From Bradyrhizobium erythrophlei (GTDB taxonomy: Bacteria; Pseudomonadota; Alphaproteobacteria; Rhizobiales; Xanthobacteraceae): 64,000 nucleotides of DNA. Below, in pieces: positions 54,470-64,000 of this stretch. Made by a program: the position numbers and the translations under genes. The notes beneath the pieces are model-generated. The model was not told the DNA's origin. It saw only the letters and a list, made by a program, of their open reading frames with translations, and searched no databases. Each line of letters starts with the position of its first letter. Positions within the stretch are counted from its first letter, which is position 1. The stretch covers positions 5,348,501 to 5,412,500 of the forward strand of contig NZ_LT670849.1 of NCBI RefSeq assembly GCF_900142985.1, written 5' to 3'.

Positions 54470-54928
54470 TCAATCTTGCTGCGCCATGCCGCGGCGCAGC
54501 CACGGCTGAAATTTCGCGATGATCTCCGGTGTCAGCGGCGTCGGCTTGCGCGTGGCTTGATCGATCAGCACCGTCACCGATTGAGCAGACGCGACGCAAC
54601 GCTCGTTTGAAAACACCACCTGATCGAAGGTCACGGAGGTGCGGCCGAATTTCGCGACCCCAAGCCCCATCTCGATCGTTCCTGGCCAGTGCAATTCGGC
54701 GCGGAAATGGATGTCGAGGCGCACCATGATCCAGGTCAGCCCCTCCGGCAGTTGCCAGTAGGTCTTGTCCTTCATCAGCGTGACGCGGCCGGTTTCGAAA
54801 TAGGTCGCATAGACCGCGTTGTTGACGTGCCCGTTGGGATCGAGATCGGCAAAACGCACGTTATCGGCGAGGCGATAGGGAAAATCTTCCAGTCGCGGCG
54901 TGGAATCGGAATTGGCAGGGGCGTTCAC
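54470..54928 (-). CDS. Acyl-CoA thioesterase (hot-dog fold, YbgC/FcbC type)
   Basis: This 152-residue hot-dog enzyme has the 4-hydroxybenzoyl-CoA thioesterase signature FADLDPNGHVNNAVYATYFE, with catalytic Asp near residue 29. It should hydrolyse acyl-CoA esters. GTG at 54928 (VNAPANSDSTPRLEDF) is chosen because upstream residues are basic and unlike the family. It is convergent with the ferredoxin gene. Confidence 0.88.
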   Translation of the reverse strand: MNAPANSDSTPRLEDFPYRLADNVRFADLDPNGHVNNAVYATYFETGRVTLMKDKTYWQLPEGLTWIMVRLDIHFRAELHWPGTIEMGLGVAKFGRTSVTFDQVVFSNERCVASAQSVTVLIDQATRKPTPLTPEIIAKFQPWLRRGMAQQD

Positions 54929-54967
54929 GAGAGGCGGTCTCCGGAATCGGCCTTTCTTACAGCGTAG

Positions 54968-56092
<1,125 letters not shown>

Positions 56093-56173
56093 CGGCCAAA
56101 ATACCGGTATTTCAACGCGTCATCGGCGCGTCGCGAAAGTGACGCGCGAAGGTAGGACGTTACGGCCTGCGGC

Positions 56174-56337
56174 CTGGTGTCCCGATTCCGAAGTTCGTAG
56201 CATTTTCGGAGCCACGTTTCGAACTTCGGAATCGAAAGGACACCAGCGAAATTGTTGATCTAGTGTGGCTTTGGATCAGAGGTCCGCATGGCGAGCTCGC
56301 GGCAAAAATGATGCGGACTTCTGATCCGCCACACTAG
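56174..56337 (+). repeat. Composite palindromic element, copy 2 (unit A then unit B)
   Basis: Unit A is 56174-56246 (gattccgaagttcg and cgaacttcggaatc arms; outer ctggtgtcc/ggacaccag). Spacer cgaaattgttgat follows, then unit B at 56260-56337 (arms tagtgtggc and gccacacta at the ends; gcatg/atgc near the loop). In unit A the outer arm has a compensated change, a>g at 56176 with t>c at 56244, so the stem is kept. Confidence 0.9.
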
Positions 56338-56404
56338 GGCCGCTGGTTGCGTCCGGCAAACGGCCATATTCTTTCGTGTAAATGTGAGACCAACCGATCG
56401 GGTG

Positions 56405-56989
56405 ATGACGATGGCGGGTTCCAGATGGTGGCGGCGGATTTCTTCGATCGCGGGCGGATGCGCCATCGCGTTCGCGACCGCGTTTGCCGCGCACGCAGCC
56501 GAGCCGACCGCCGCAGGCCTCTGGCAGAAGATCGAAGACGGCAAGCCGGTGGTCTGGGTTCTCTTTGTCGATCACCGCGACGGCACGTTCGAAGGCGCGA
56601 TCGCCAAGACCTTTCCAAAGCCCGGCACGCCTCCGCATTTGACCTGCGCGAAATGCACGGACGACCGCAAGGATGCGGCGGTCCTGGGCATCTCCTTCAT
56701 TCGCGACATGAAACGAAACGGCCTCGAATATGAAGGCGGCAATATTCTGGATCCGCGCGACGGGCAGGTCTGGAAAGCCAAGATGACCTTGAGCGCGGAC
56801 GGGCAGCAGCTCACGCTGCGCGGCTACGTGATGACGCCGCTTCTCGGCAAGGACGAGTATTGGCAGCGTCTGCCGGACTCCGAACTGGCCTCGCTCGATC
56901 CGACCGTCGTCGCCAAGTATCTGCCGTCTCAGGCGGTCGCGACCAAGCAGCCGGCGGGCAAGAAGCCAGCAGCCCCCGCCAAGCAATAA
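56405..56989 (+). CDS. DUF2147 exported protein
   Basis: This 194-residue secreted protein has a signal peptide of about 30 residues (AFAAHA-AE). The DUF2147 beta-barrel domain follows, with [33 protein letters not shown], and the [16 protein letters not shown] and [19 protein letters not shown] segments. The function of DUF2147 is unknown. ATG at 56405 is used; nearby GTG/ATG codons could also start it. It lies directly after repeat copy 2 and is convergent with the YbhN-like gene, whose stop is at 57005. Confidence 0.82.
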   Translation: MTMAGSRWWRRISSIAGGCAIAFATAFAAHAAEPTAAGLWQKIEDGKPVVWVLFVDHRDGTFEGAIAKTFPKPGTPPHLTCAKCTDDRKDAAVLGISFIRDMKRNGLEYEGGNILDPRDGQVWKAKMTLSADGQQLTLRGYVMTPLLGKDEYWQRLPDSELASLDPTVVAKYLPSQAVATKQPAGKKPAAPAKQ

Positions 56990-57004
56990 AGTTAAACAGA
57001 AGGT

Positions 57005-58102
57005 CTAGTGGTGGGAGCCGGCGCGCGAGCGTTGCCGGAATGGCAGCGTCGCCTTCACCTCGACGACTTCGGCCGTGTCGGTGTCGATGGTGGTGGACGT
57101 CTCTGCTTGCTTGCGACGTGCCTGCCAGGGCTGCACCACGCTGAGCCAGAGCTCGCGCGTGCCCATGATCGAGATCGCGATGCCGAAGGGGATCATGAAG
57201 TAGAGGATGCGGAACACCACCAGCGTCGCGAGCAACTGCTCCTTGCCGAATTCCGGGAGCGCCACCAGCATCGCGGCATCGAATACGCCGATCGAGCCCG
57301 GCGCGTGGCTGGCGAAGCCGAGCAGCGTCGCCAGAATGAACACCACCGCCAGCGACATGAAGTCGATGTGGGGTTGGGCCGGCATCAACAGATACATCGC
57401 CATGGCGCAGAAGCCGAGGTCGACCACGCCGATCAGGATTTGCACCAGCGTCAGCGGCGCCGAAGGCAACCTGACCTTCCAGCCATTCTGCCCGAGTTCG
57501 CGCCGTTCTTCGCCGAGACCAAGCCACACGAAATAGGAAACGATGGCGCCGAGCACGCCGAACGCGATCAGCCGGTTGATCGCGGGCGGAAGCTGATCCA
57601 TCGAGGAAGCGGCTGCCGGGTGCCAGGCCATGCCGATGCCGAGCACAAAAGTGTTGCCAAGCCAGAATGTGAGCCCGGAAAGGAAACAGATCTTGGCGAC
57701 GTCGACGGCGCTCAGGCCGTAGTCCGAATAGATCCGAAAACGAATGGCGCCACCGGTGAAAACCGTGGCGCCGATATTGTGACCGATCGAATAGCTGGTG
57801 AAACTGGACAGCGCTGCAATGCGGTAGGGCACATGTTTCTTGCCGATCGTTCGCAGCGCAAAGAAGTCGTAGAACGTCAGCGTGCAGAACGCGCAGACCA
57901 CGCATAGCCCGGCGAGCACGATGTGTTGAGGCGGAATGTCGGTCAGCGCCACCAGCATGACGCCGGTATCGATACCCTTGAGGGTGCGGACCAGCGTTGA
58001 GATCGCAAAGGCGATAATGACGAGGCTGGCGGCAATTCCGACCCGTTTCCAGCCTATCCGTTCCTTGAAGCCACGCCGCAGCGCGGCCAATAGCCGAACC
58101 AT
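57005..58102 (-). CDS. YbhN/UPF0104 family membrane protein
   Basis: This 365-residue polytopic membrane protein has about eight helices and a lysylphosphatidylglycerol-synthase transmembrane pattern: FTSYSIGHNIGATVFTGGAIRFRIY and LGFASHAPGSIGVFDAAML. It lacks the MprF catalytic domain. The C-terminus is a charged cytoplasmic tail. ATG at 58102 (MVRLLAALRRG) is preferred to a longer frame. It is a distant second member of the family seen at 7939-8916; substrate unknown. Confidence 0.82.
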   Translation of the reverse strand: MVRLLAALRRGFKERIGWKRVGIAASLVIIAFAISTLVRTLKGIDTGVMLVALTDIPPQHIVLAGLCVVCAFCTLTFYDFFALRTIGKKHVPYRIAALSSFTSYSIGHNIGATVFTGGAIRFRIYSDYGLSAVDVAKICFLSGLTFWLGNTFVLGIGMAWHPAAASSMDQLPPAINRLIAFGVLGAIVSYFVWLGLGEERRELGQNGWKVRLPSAPLTLVQILIGVVDLGFCAMAMYLLMPAQPHIDFMSLAVVFILATLLGFASHAPGSIGVFDAAMLVALPEFGKEQLLATLVVFRILYFMIPFGIAISIMGTRELWLSVVQPWQARRKQAETSTTIDTDTAEVVEVKATLPFRQRSRAGSHH

Positions 58103-58705
58103 TCGTCCTCCCGGCAGGGCCGCAACGGCGTTGCCGGCCTTATCAAAGCGATCGAGCGGCCTTTGGGGCCGATCGCCCTCGGAAACCAGACACATAAGGC
58201 AAAAACCTTTGCTTGTGCAGTCCTTGACAAAGCGACCGACTGTCGCGCATCCGCCTCACCCGAAACTTCGCAAGTAGCGAGAATTCAACTGGAACGTCCG
58301 GACCATGGCCGTTCGATGTCCGTAGATTCCCGGATGTTCCCCGACATGAAGAAGTGCCCCGACAGGAACGTCGTCTGCACGCGTCTGTTAGCGCAACATC
58401 GGCAATCGAACACTTAATCGGCGCGGCTGCGTGAGGGCGCGCGGTTGTGTTGACTTTGAAACGGCCGCAACGGTTGCGCGGCCATTCTCCAGAGGACGCT
58501 CGCCGAAGAAGATCGCCGACAAGAAATTGACCTCGCTTGCCGAGGGCAAGGTGAATATGCGCGCGGCAAGCTGATCGGTTTGTCGTGACAGGAGCGCCGC
58601 CGAGTTCGGTTCCGTGGCGTTTCGTTTCCCGTCGTTTCAGGCTTGATCGTTGTCGTTCCAGCCCCGGTTCCACCGGTAGCGGTAGAATCGTCCTAAAGCC
58701 CATTT
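58103..58705. other. Intergenic region between YbhN-like and desaturase genes
   Basis: About 600 bases without a convincing gene. A weak inverted repeat (ggccgcaa ... ttgcgcggcc, one bulge) lies at 58463-58483. Longer frames here show no family features. Confidence 0.4.
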
Positions 58706-59761
58706 TTGGCTGCAAATTTCCACAGCTTCGGTCTCGCGAACCGTCCGCAATCGTGTAAGAAAGATTCTGAAGATTTGGGAGCCGCGCGAGGCATTTGGAC
58801 GGGGCATTTGGAAAAGCCATTTAATACCAGCATAAGTACTGCCGCGACCTGCGTCACTGAGGTTCCGGCCGCATTGCCCCTGCCGCTCGGGGCGAGCGAG
58901 CGGCGGATCAACTGGCGCTATGTGGCGGCGGTCGGCACCTATCATGCGCTGGCGTTGCTTGCCTTCGTTCCCTGGTTCTATTCGACCACGGGCGCCGTGC
59001 TCGCCTTTGTCGGCGTCTATGTCTACGGCGCCTGCGGGATGAATCTCTGCTATCACCGCCTGCTCACCCATCGCAGCTTCAAATGCCCGCTCTGGCTCGA
59101 GCATGCCTTTACGGTTCTTGCGGTGTGGTGCGTGGAGGATACGCCGGCGCGCTGGGTGGCGACGCATCGCCTGCACCACCACCGTTCCGATGAGCGCCCC
59201 GATCCGCACAGCCCGCTGGTCAATTTCTTCTGGTCGCATATGGGCTGGCTGTTCCTGGAGAACACCGACCTCGGCCGTCAGAGCGCCTACGACCGTTATG
59301 CGCGCGACGTTCTTCGCGATGGCTTCTATCGTTTCATCGAACGATATGTCGTGTGGGTCACGCTCGCTCAATCCGTCATCTATTATGGCGTCGGCCTGCT
59401 GATCGGGCTTGCGCTTGGCCGCGACCTCATGGCCGCGGTTCAATTCGGCGCCAGCGTCTGGCTGTGGGGCGTGGTCGTGCGCACGGTGATCGTCTGGCAC
59501 ATCACCTGGAGTGTGAATTCGCTGGCGCATGTCTCCGGCTATCAGAATTACGACACCGGCGATCACAGCCGCAACAATGCGCTGGTGGCGTTTCTCGCCA
59601 GCGGCGAGGGCTGGCACAACAATCACCACGCCGAGCCGAGCTGTGCCTGCAATCAGCGGCACTGGTGGGAGATCGATCTGACCTATCTGCTGCTGCGTCT
59701 GTTCGTGCTGGTGGGCCTCGCCTGGGATGTGCAAATGCCGACGCGCAAGCCGGGAGACTGA
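58706..59761 (+). CDS. Membrane fatty acid desaturase (acyl-CoA desaturase type)
   Basis: The open frame gives 351 residues; the desaturase proper starts near residue 60. It carries the three His boxes: HRLLTHRSF, HRLHHHRS and HNNHH, plus four membrane segments. It introduces a double bond into acyl chains, using electrons from a ferredoxin or cytochrome b5-like donor. The true start is unclear: the frame begins at TTG 58706, and TTG 58808 is an alternative; neither has a good ribosome site. The convergent or downstream genes give no pathway clue. Confidence 0.88.
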   Translation: MAANFHSFGLANRPQSCKKDSEDLGAARGIWTGHLEKPFNTSISTAATCVTEVPAALPLPLGASERRINWRYVAAVGTYHALALLAFVPWFYSTTGAVLAFVGVYVYGACGMNLCYHRLLTHRSFKCPLWLEHAFTVLAVWCVEDTPARWVATHRLHHHRSDERPDPHSPLVNFFWSHMGWLFLENTDLGRQSAYDRYARDVLRDGFYRFIERYVVWVTLAQSVIYYGVGLLIGLALGRDLMAAVQFGASVWLWGVVVRTVIVWHITWSVNSLAHVSGYQNYDTGDHSRNNALVAFLASGEGWHNNHHAEPSCACNQRHWWEIDLTYLLLRLFVLVGLAWDVQMPTRKPGD

Positions 59762-59893
59762 CGGCGCCTTGACGGGTCCGTCGCGGAACCCGCCGCGACC
59801 CCTCCCGGCACACTTCGGCATTGATCGAAATTTCGAGGCGAACGAGCGGCTATCTCTGACGTTGGGGCCCGTGGCTTACGACGGAGATAGTCC

Positions 59894-61357
59894 ATGCGAG
59901 AAGCAGCCATCGAATTGCGGCCGTTTCCGGCCACGGCGGAAGCCGGTCAGGACCGCAAGCCGGATGACCAGGAGTTCCGCAACCAGCCGATTGGGGAACA
60001 ACAACCGCCGCGCGGCCTGCCGGCGTCGCTGACCCTGTTTGCGATGAGCCTCGGTTACGGCGTGGTTCAACTCGACGTCACCATCGTCAACACCGCGCTC
60101 GATCGCATCGGTTCCGCGCTCGGCGGTGGCGTGTCGGAGCTCCAGTGGGTCGTGAACGCCTACACCATTGCGTTTGCCGCCTTTATTCTCACTTCCGGTG
60201 CGCTCGGTGACCGCATCGGCGCCAAGCGCGTCTTCATGGCGGGCTTTGCCATCTTCACGACGGCTTCGCTCGCCTGTGCGCTGGCGCCGAATTCCGCAGC
60301 CCTGATCGCCGCGCGCGCGGTGCAGGGATTGGGCGCGGCCGTTCTCGTGCCCAATTCGCTGGCATTGCTCAATCACGCCTATCGGGATCGGCAGGCGCGC
60401 GGACGCGCGGTGGGCATCTGGGCGGCCGGCGCCAGTCTTGCGCTGACGGCCGGACCGCTGGCGGGCGGTGCGCTGATCGCGCTGATCGGCTGGCGCTCGA
60501 TTTTCCTGGTGAATGTGCCGATCGGCATCGCCGGGCTCTGGTTGAGCTGGCGCTATGCGACCGAGACCACGCGCAACCGGCAACGCGAGGTCGACTTGCC
60601 GGGCCAGTGTCTGGCGATCGCAGCGCTTGGATGCCTCGCCGGTACGATCATCGAGGGCGGCGCGGTCGGCTTGCACAATTCTTACGTGATCGCAGGCTTT
60701 GCTGCGTCGGCGTTGCTTGCACTTCTGTTCATCGTGCAGGAGCGGCGCTCGTCGCATCCGATGTTGCCGCTGTCCTTGTTCGGTCATCGCCTGTTTGCGC
60801 TGACGTCGCTGGTCGGCCTGCTCGTCAACATCGCCTTCTACGGCCTGATCTTCGTGTTCAGCCTCTATTTCCAGCGCGTCAACGGGCTGACGCCGCTGCA
60901 AACCGGACTCGCCTTCGTTCCGATGATGGGCATCGTGCTGCCGGCCAATCTGGTCGCGGCGCGCATCAGCGAACGTATCGGCGCGCCGGCGGCGATTGCG
61001 GCCGGCGGCGTGCTGGCCGCGGCCGGATGTGTGACGTTGCTTCCGATCGAACCCGGCACGCCCTACGTCGAGATGCTGGCGCAGCTCATGATCATCGGCG
61101 GCGGGCTCGGTCTGTTGGTGCCGCCGCTCACCGCAACACTGCTCGGCAGTGTCGAGACGTCACGCTCCGGGATTGCGGCTGGCGTGCTCAATGCGACACG
61201 GCAGACCGGCAGCGTGCTGGGCGTCGCGTTGTTTGGTTCGCTGGTCGGGCAGCCTGATGCGTTCATGCGCGGCGCGCATCTCGCGTTGATGATTTCGGTA
61301 GTGCTTCTGCTGATAGCCAGCGTGGTGATCTGGCGCGGTGCTGCAACGCGCGACTAG
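59894..61357 (+). CDS. DHA2-family MFS multidrug transporter
   Basis: This 487-residue carrier has about 14 predicted helices, as in the DHA2 (EmrB/QacA) branch. SLGYGVVQLDVTIVNTALDRIG is the family motif in the first helix, and ARAVQGLGAAVLVPNSLALL and AAGASLALTAGPLAGGAL (antiporter motif C) follow. It should export drugs by proton exchange. Translation starts at ATG 59894. Its stop is one base from the end of the convergent gene at 61359-61793. Confidence 0.9.
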   Translation: MREAAIELRPFPATAEAGQDRKPDDQEFRNQPIGEQQPPRGLPASLTLFAMSLGYGVVQLDVTIVNTALDRIGSALGGGVSELQWVVNAYTIAFAAFILTSGALGDRIGAKRVFMAGFAIFTTASLACALAPNSAALIAARAVQGLGAAVLVPNSLALLNHAYRDRQARGRAVGIWAAGASLALTAGPLAGGALIALIGWRSIFLVNVPIGIAGLWLSWRYATETTRNRQREVDLPGQCLAIAALGCLAGTIIEGGAVGLHNSYVIAGFAASALLALLFIVQERRSSHPMLPLSLFGHRLFALTSLVGLLVNIAFYGLIFVFSLYFQRVNGLTPLQTGLAFVPMMGIVLPANLVAARISERIGAPAAIAAGGVLAAAGCVTLLPIEPGTPYVEMLAQLMIIGGGLGLLVPPLTATLLGSVETSRSGIAAGVLNATRQTGSVLGVALFGSLVGQPDAFMRGAHLALMISVVLLLIASVVIWRGAATRD

Positions 61358-61358
61358 A

Positions 61359-61793
61359 TTATGCTTTGCGGAGCGCGAAATGCGCGCCGCAAAACGCCAT
61401 CAAGGCGCCAAGGGCAAGCGCGGCAAGCGCGGCCAGGAATCCGCCAGCGGTCGGCATCGAACTCGGTCCTGAAGCGACTTGCCCCGCGCCGGCGAGCAGC
61501 AGCACGCCGACCGCGATCAGGAACTGCCGCATCCGCATCGGGATCTGACCCGATGCGGCGCTGTGCATCAGCGTCGCGGTAAAGTAGCCGCCGCAAAAGC
61601 CGACGGTTGCGATCAGCCACCATGCGAGCGCCGCGCCCGCCGGCATGAACACGATGGCATCGGATCGCCACAGGCCGCCGAGATCAAGTCCGAACCTCGC
61701 GCCCAACATGTGCACGGCGAGCGCGAGCAGCACGCCGGAGATCGCAGCGGCGGCAAGGATCAGGCGGCTTGGAAAGGGAGTCGTCTCGGGCAT
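61359..61793 (-). CDS. Hypothetical four-helix membrane protein
   Basis: This 144-residue protein has four predicted membrane helices (LILAAAAISGVLLALAVHM, AALAWWLIATVGFCGGYF, QFLIAVGVLLLAGAG, FLAALAALALGALMAF). No family is recognised. ATG at 61793 (MPETTPF) gives the natural start; the longer frame adds unsupported residues. It is divergent from the DUF1772 gene by 74 bases. Confidence 0.62.
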   Translation of the reverse strand: MPETTPFPSRLILAAAAISGVLLALAVHMLGARFGLDLGGLWRSDAIVFMPAGAALAWWLIATVGFCGGYFTATLMHSAASGQIPMRMRQFLIAVGVLLLAGAGQVASGPSSMPTAGGFLAALAALALGALMAFCGAHFALRKA

Positions 61794-61867
61794 GCAGGGG
61801 TTGTAGGATAGGGCGAGCGATCGGTGCAAGCTGATCGTCAAGATCAACTCCCTTGACGAGGTTTGGC

Positions 61868-62302
61868 ATGGCGTTCGGCCTTCTTGCATTGATCGCTTCC
61901 GCAATGTTTACCGGTGCGGCGTTCTATGTGAACTTCGCCGAGCAGCCGGCGCGGCTCACGCTCGACGATTCCGCGCTGCTCACCGAGTGGAAGCCGTCCT
62001 ACAAGCGCGGCGCAACCATGCAGGCGCCGCTTGCGCTGGTCGGGTTTGTCCTGGGGCTCGTGGCGTGGTGGCAGACCTCCCATCCCGGGTTCCTCATCGG
62101 GGCACTTCTGATCATCGCGCCGTGGCCCTGGACGTTGATCGTCATCAAGCCGACCAACGACGCCTTGCTGGCGACGGAGCTGGACGCAGCCGGCCCGCTG
62201 TCGCGCGCGCTCATCGTCAAATGGGGCGGTATCCACGCGGTGCGAACCGTGCTTGGGGGATTGGCGACGGCGGCATTTTTTTGGGCGTGCCTGTCGCGCT
62301 AA
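61868..62302 (+). CDS. DUF1772 membrane protein
   Basis: This 144-residue protein has four helices and DUF1772 features: FTGAAFYVNFAEQPARL near the N-terminus, WKPSYKRGATMQAPLAL, and TLIVIKPTNDALLA followed by WGGIHAVRTVLG. The family includes anthrone-oxygenase-like proteins of fungi; the bacterial role is unknown. ATG at 61868 has a gagg site; TTG at 61853 is less likely. Confidence 0.85.
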   Translation: MAFGLLALIASAMFTGAAFYVNFAEQPARLTLDDSALLTEWKPSYKRGATMQAPLALVGFVLGLVAWWQTSHPGFLIGALLIIAPWPWTLIVIKPTNDALLATELDAAGPLSRALIVKWGGIHAVRTVLGGLATAAFFWACLSR

Positions 62303-62341
62303 TGTAAGGACCCGCAATCAATAAGAGGTTGTTCGCAGCCG

Positions 62342-62920
62342 ATGCCGTCGTCCGGTCAAATTGGCCTTCATTACGCCTACAAGGCTTCGCTGATCGGATC
62401 GGCGCATCAGTTCGATCTGACGGAGCAGGGCTTGTCCTGGCGGATCTCCGGCCGCTCCGGCCTCTGGCCTTATGCTGACATCGCCAGCGTGCGGCTGTCC
62501 TATCGGCCGGTTTCGATGCAGGCACGGCGTTTCCGCGCCGACGTCGGCAACAGTAGCGGCGGAAGGCTTTCGATTTTTTCGACAAGTTGGCAGACCGCCG
62601 CGCTGATGGCGCCGCAGGACAAAGACTATCGCGACTTCATCACCGAACTGCATGCGCGCATGGCGAAGGCCGGAAGCCGGGCGGTGCTGACCGGCGGTCT
62701 TGGTCCGCGGCTCTATGTGGCGGCGATCGTATGTGTGGCGCTGGTGGCGATCGCGATGGGGGGGCTGATGGTGCAGTCGGCCGCCTCAAGCCAATGGGCA
62801 GGCGCGCTGTTTCTTGTGGGCTTCGCCGCTCTGTTCGCGTGGCAGGTCGGCGGCTTCGTCAGGCGCAACAAACCGCTGACCTACCGCTTCGGCGAAGTGC
62901 CGCAGACGTTGTTGCCGTAA
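62342..62920 (+). CDS. Hypothetical membrane protein with PH-like N-domain
   Basis: This 192-residue protein has a soluble N-terminal half (1-120) rich in beta strands, with LTEQGLSWRISGRSGLWPYADIASVRLSYRPV. The pattern may be PH-like. Two membrane helices follow near 127-147 and 152-170. No named function. Start at ATG 62342 with a plausible leader. It lies 39 bases after the DUF1772 gene. Confidence 0.62.
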   Translation: MPSSGQIGLHYAYKASLIGSAHQFDLTEQGLSWRISGRSGLWPYADIASVRLSYRPVSMQARRFRADVGNSSGGRLSIFSTSWQTAALMAPQDKDYRDFITELHARMAKAGSRAVLTGGLGPRLYVAAIVCVALVAIAMGGLMVQSAASSQWAGALFLVGFAALFAWQVGGFVRRNKPLTYRFGEVPQTLLP

Positions 62921-63097
62921 GCGTTCCGGATTTATTGCTCCGAGAACAATGTTTGGCTTGCACCGAGACATTGACGCGTTCATTTAAGGTCCATCAAGCC
63001 CATGATGCTCCGAGGGCTGCCAGGGCGGCCTTGAGGGGTTGAGTGCAAGGCGCGCTTCGCGGCGCGCCGACGGCATCGCCTTGTCGCGCGGCTTGCC

Positions 63098-63334
63098 ATG
63101 GAGACGAAAATGACCGCGAGTTCCTTCAACATCCGCACCAGTGCGTCACGCGAATGGGGCCGGTGGCTTTCCGCAGGCATGACCCGCGTGATGACCTTTT
63201 GGGCGCGCCGGGAAACCATCAAGATGCTGCGCGAGCTCGACGACCATCAGCTCCGCGACATCGGACTTCCGCGTCACCAGATTGAATCGGCGGTCAAACG
63301 CCGCAAGGACTCGGGCGCAGAGCTAGCTCGATAG
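63098..63334 (+). CDS. DUF1127 small protein
   Basis: This 78-residue protein has a C-terminal DUF1127 motif: RRETIKMLRELDDHQLRDIGLPRHQIE. In Agrobacterium and Rhodobacter relatives, small DUF1127 proteins act in RNA turnover or phosphate/stress responses. The N-terminal half is a basic helix. ATG at 63098 or 63110 could start it. It is followed by repeat copy 3. Confidence 0.85.
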   Translation: METKMTASSFNIRTSASREWGRWLSAGMTRVMTFWARRETIKMLRELDDHQLRDIGLPRHQIESAVKRRKDSGAELAR

Positions 63335-63353
63335 ATCGCGCGATCGCGATCCG

Positions 63354-63538
63354 CTAGTGTCCTGATTCCGAAGTTCGCATCATCTTGCGGCCCCGCCTTT
63401 GCGAACTTCGGAATCGAAAGGACACTAGCAAACCTATTGATCTAGTGTGGCTTTGGTTCAGAAGTCCGCATGACGAACTCGCGGCACAAATGATGCGGAC
63501 TTCTGAACCGCCACATTAGTGTCCTGATTCCGAAGTTC
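63354..63538 (+). repeat. Composite palindromic element, copy 3 (A, B, truncated A)
   Basis: Unit A is 63354-63428, spacer caaacctattgat 63429-63441, and unit B 63442-63519. A second, truncated unit A left arm follows (63517-63538, tagtgtcctgattccg...), sharing its first bases with the end of B. The truncated arm stops at the end of the universal stress gene and contributes two bases of its stop codon. Confidence 0.9.
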
Positions 63539-63962
63539 AGTGCCGCACCACCAGCACCGAGCATTTGGCGTAGCGCACGACATGGCCGGCATTCGAGCCC
63601 AGGAAATAGGTGCGCATGGCCGGCCGGTGCGAGGTCATCACGATCAGGTCGGCTTTGACCGTGGCGGCCTCTTCGAGAATCTCGTGATAGATGCCGCCCT
63701 GGCGCACCGCACTCGAGATGCGCGTCGCCTCAACGCCGGATTCGCGGGCAATGATCGCAAGCGCCTCCTCCGAAGTCTCGCGCTGCTGAACGTCGAAATC
63801 TGCCGGAACGTATTCGGCCAGCATCACCGGCGTCATCGGCAGCACGTTGAGAAGCCTGATCTTGCCGTTCGAATTCTGCGAGAGGGTCGCGGCCGTGGCG
63901 AGAGCAGGGCGCGCGAGATCGGTGTCCGCCAGATCGAGCGGTACGAGGATGGAACTGAACAT
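63537..63962 (-). CDS. Universal stress protein (UspA family)
   Basis: This 141-residue protein has one Usp domain: FSSILVPLDLADTDLARPAL at the N-terminus, the conserved LIVMTSHRP strand, and the C-terminal nucleotide-site region YFLGSNAGHVVRYAKCSVLVV. The GSNAGHV loop resembles the ATP-binding Gly-x2-Gly motif. A strong aggaggg site precedes ATG at 63962. Usp proteins aid survival under starvation or redox stress. Its TGA is formed partly from repeat copy 3. Confidence 0.92.
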   Translation of the reverse strand: MFSSILVPLDLADTDLARPALATAATLSQNSNGKIRLLNVLPMTPVMLAEYVPADFDVQQRETSEEALAIIARESGVEATRISSAVRQGGIYHEILEEAATVKADLIVMTSHRPAMRTYFLGSNAGHVVRYAKCSVLVVRH

Positions 63963-64000
63963 CTATCCCTCCTGTAAGATGCCGGTTCGGGAACAGCTTA

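Overview
The window reads as chromosomal DNA from a high-GC alphaproteobacterium of the order Hyphomicrobiales, most likely Nitrobacteraceae (Bradyrhizobium/Rhodopseudomonas type). The basis is the set of gene families seen together: a thioredoxin-reductase-like ferredoxin-NADP reductase, a giant growth-pole-ring-like coiled-coil protein, an HWE histidine kinase and DUF1127. It is also supported by a palindrome (13169-13191) of a kind I recall as frequent in that family. I see no tRNA, rRNA, CRISPR array, complete insertion sequence or prophage gene. Assignments rest on motif recognition only; no database search was possible.

Layout. (1) 1-14772 is an envelope-polysaccharide block. It starts with a truncated heptosyltransferase (waaF), then ADP-heptose synthesis (hldD, hldE), an O-antigen ligase, a CapD/FlaA1-type dehydratase, a WecA/MraY-type phosphosugar transferase, a flippase-like membrane protein and manC. 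It ends with a WbpB-like/WbpE-like dehydrogenase-aminotransferase pair and murJ. (2) 14846-25602 is mixed metabolism: an orphan molybdenum hydroxylase large subunit, two c-type cytochrome genes, a CHRD protein, thiD, a chloroperoxidase-like hydrolase, YoaK, DoxX and an HD-domain protein. This part also holds gene debris: a duplicated cytochrome gene tail and an autotransporter fragment. (3) 25660-38322 is an efflux region. A CusB/CusA heavy-metal pump with two small periplasmic proteins and an AcrAB/MexEF-type drug pump flank an HWE histidine kinase fused to a receiver. No outer-membrane channel gene is present. (4) 39020-48199 holds an LpxH-like phosphatase, threonine dehydratase, small proteins, an MFS carrier, a dipeptide epimerase and an mlaEFD lipid-transport operon. 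(5) 48281-56092 holds the 1653-residue growth-pole-ring-like protein, a divergent Hpt protein, a [2Fe-2S] ferredoxin, a thioesterase and the ferredoxin reductase. (6) 56405-63962 holds DUF2147, a second YbhN-type membrane protein, a fatty acid desaturase, a DHA2 MFS pump, small membrane proteins, DUF1127 and a universal stress protein.

Two features stand out. First, a composite double-palindrome element occurs three times (17163-17329 inverted, 56174-56337, 63354-63538). It has two distinct hairpin units, A and B, joined by a conserved spacer of about 13 bases, and the last copy runs into the stop codon of the universal stress gene. Second, the region between the growth-pole-ring-like gene and the Hpt gene carries an exact TTAA-N7-TTAA motif of the CtrA type. 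It also carries a 9-bp inverted repeat enclosing TTAACCAT. This suggests, but does not prove, cell-cycle control of a polar-growth module.
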